A stretch of DNA of 5,374 bases from DASZHA01 sp049644325 (lineage in GTDB: Bacteria; Chloroflexota; Dormibacteria; DASZGP01). The stretch's first letter is position 1, and every line of letters starts with the position of its first letter. The notes under the pieces are model-generated. The model ran no database searches. It saw nothing but the letters and a program-made list of their open reading frames with translations, and was not told the DNA's origin. This document shows positions 5,352 to 5,374 of the stretch, one piece after another. The stretch is from the NCBI GenBank assembly GCA_049644325.1, contig JBARRR010000084.1, positions 1-5,374 on the forward strand, in the 5' to 3' direction. The translations under genes were made by a program, and so were the position numbers.

Positions 5352-5374
5352 CAGTCCTTAGTGTTGCCGTCGTT

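Noticed and set aside
1..5374. Search for tRNA, rRNA, CRISPR repeats, insertion sequences, toxin-antitoxin pairs and phage genes
   Set aside because: No repeated units, terminal inverted repeats, transposase motifs or RNA-like structures were seen. Nearly all of the window is taken up by ordinary metabolic and transport genes.

Overview
This is a GC-rich window (roughly two-thirds G+C by eye) with GTG and TTG starts beside ATG and a strong G/C bias at third codon positions. That fits an actinobacterium or a similar high-GC soil bacterium (for example Chloroflexota or Dormibacterota); the sequence alone does not settle the lineage. The best phylogenetic hint is the P-type ATPase, which closely resembles mycobacterial CtpE in motifs and length.

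Layout. At the left edge, on the minus strand, is the N-terminal part of a flavin-containing monooxygenase-like oxidoreductase (1-550, cut by the window). A short divergent region (551-661) separates it from three plus-strand genes: a small protein, probably a dimeric alpha/beta-barrel type (662-991); an epoxide hydrolase with TTG start (1046-2005); and a 797-residue CtpE-type cation P-type ATPase (2009-4402). The ATPase start follows the hydrolase stop after only 3 nt and in the same reading frame. A perfect 10-bp hairpin covers the end of the ATPase gene. Converging on it from the right, on the minus strand, are a two-helix membrane protein of unknown function (4959-5351) and a VOC/glyoxalase-fold protein (4556-4930). 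The spacer 4403-4555 contains an open frame that continues the VOC frame beyond its stop.

How the genes may work together. A flavin monooxygenase and an epoxide hydrolase flanking a small barrel protein suggest a small oxidative catabolism or detoxification locus: one enzyme inserts oxygen, another opens epoxides by water addition. This is inferred from position only. The cation pump is probably co-transcribed with the hydrolase but has no obvious metabolic link to it. The VOC and membrane proteins form a separate minus-strand pair.

I found no RNA genes, insertion sequences, CRISPR arrays or phage genes, and no convincing undescribed multi-gene system. The points most worth checking are an apparent Glu-to-Gln change in the membrane ion-binding motif of the pump, the open frame after the VOC stop, and the divergent regulatory region.
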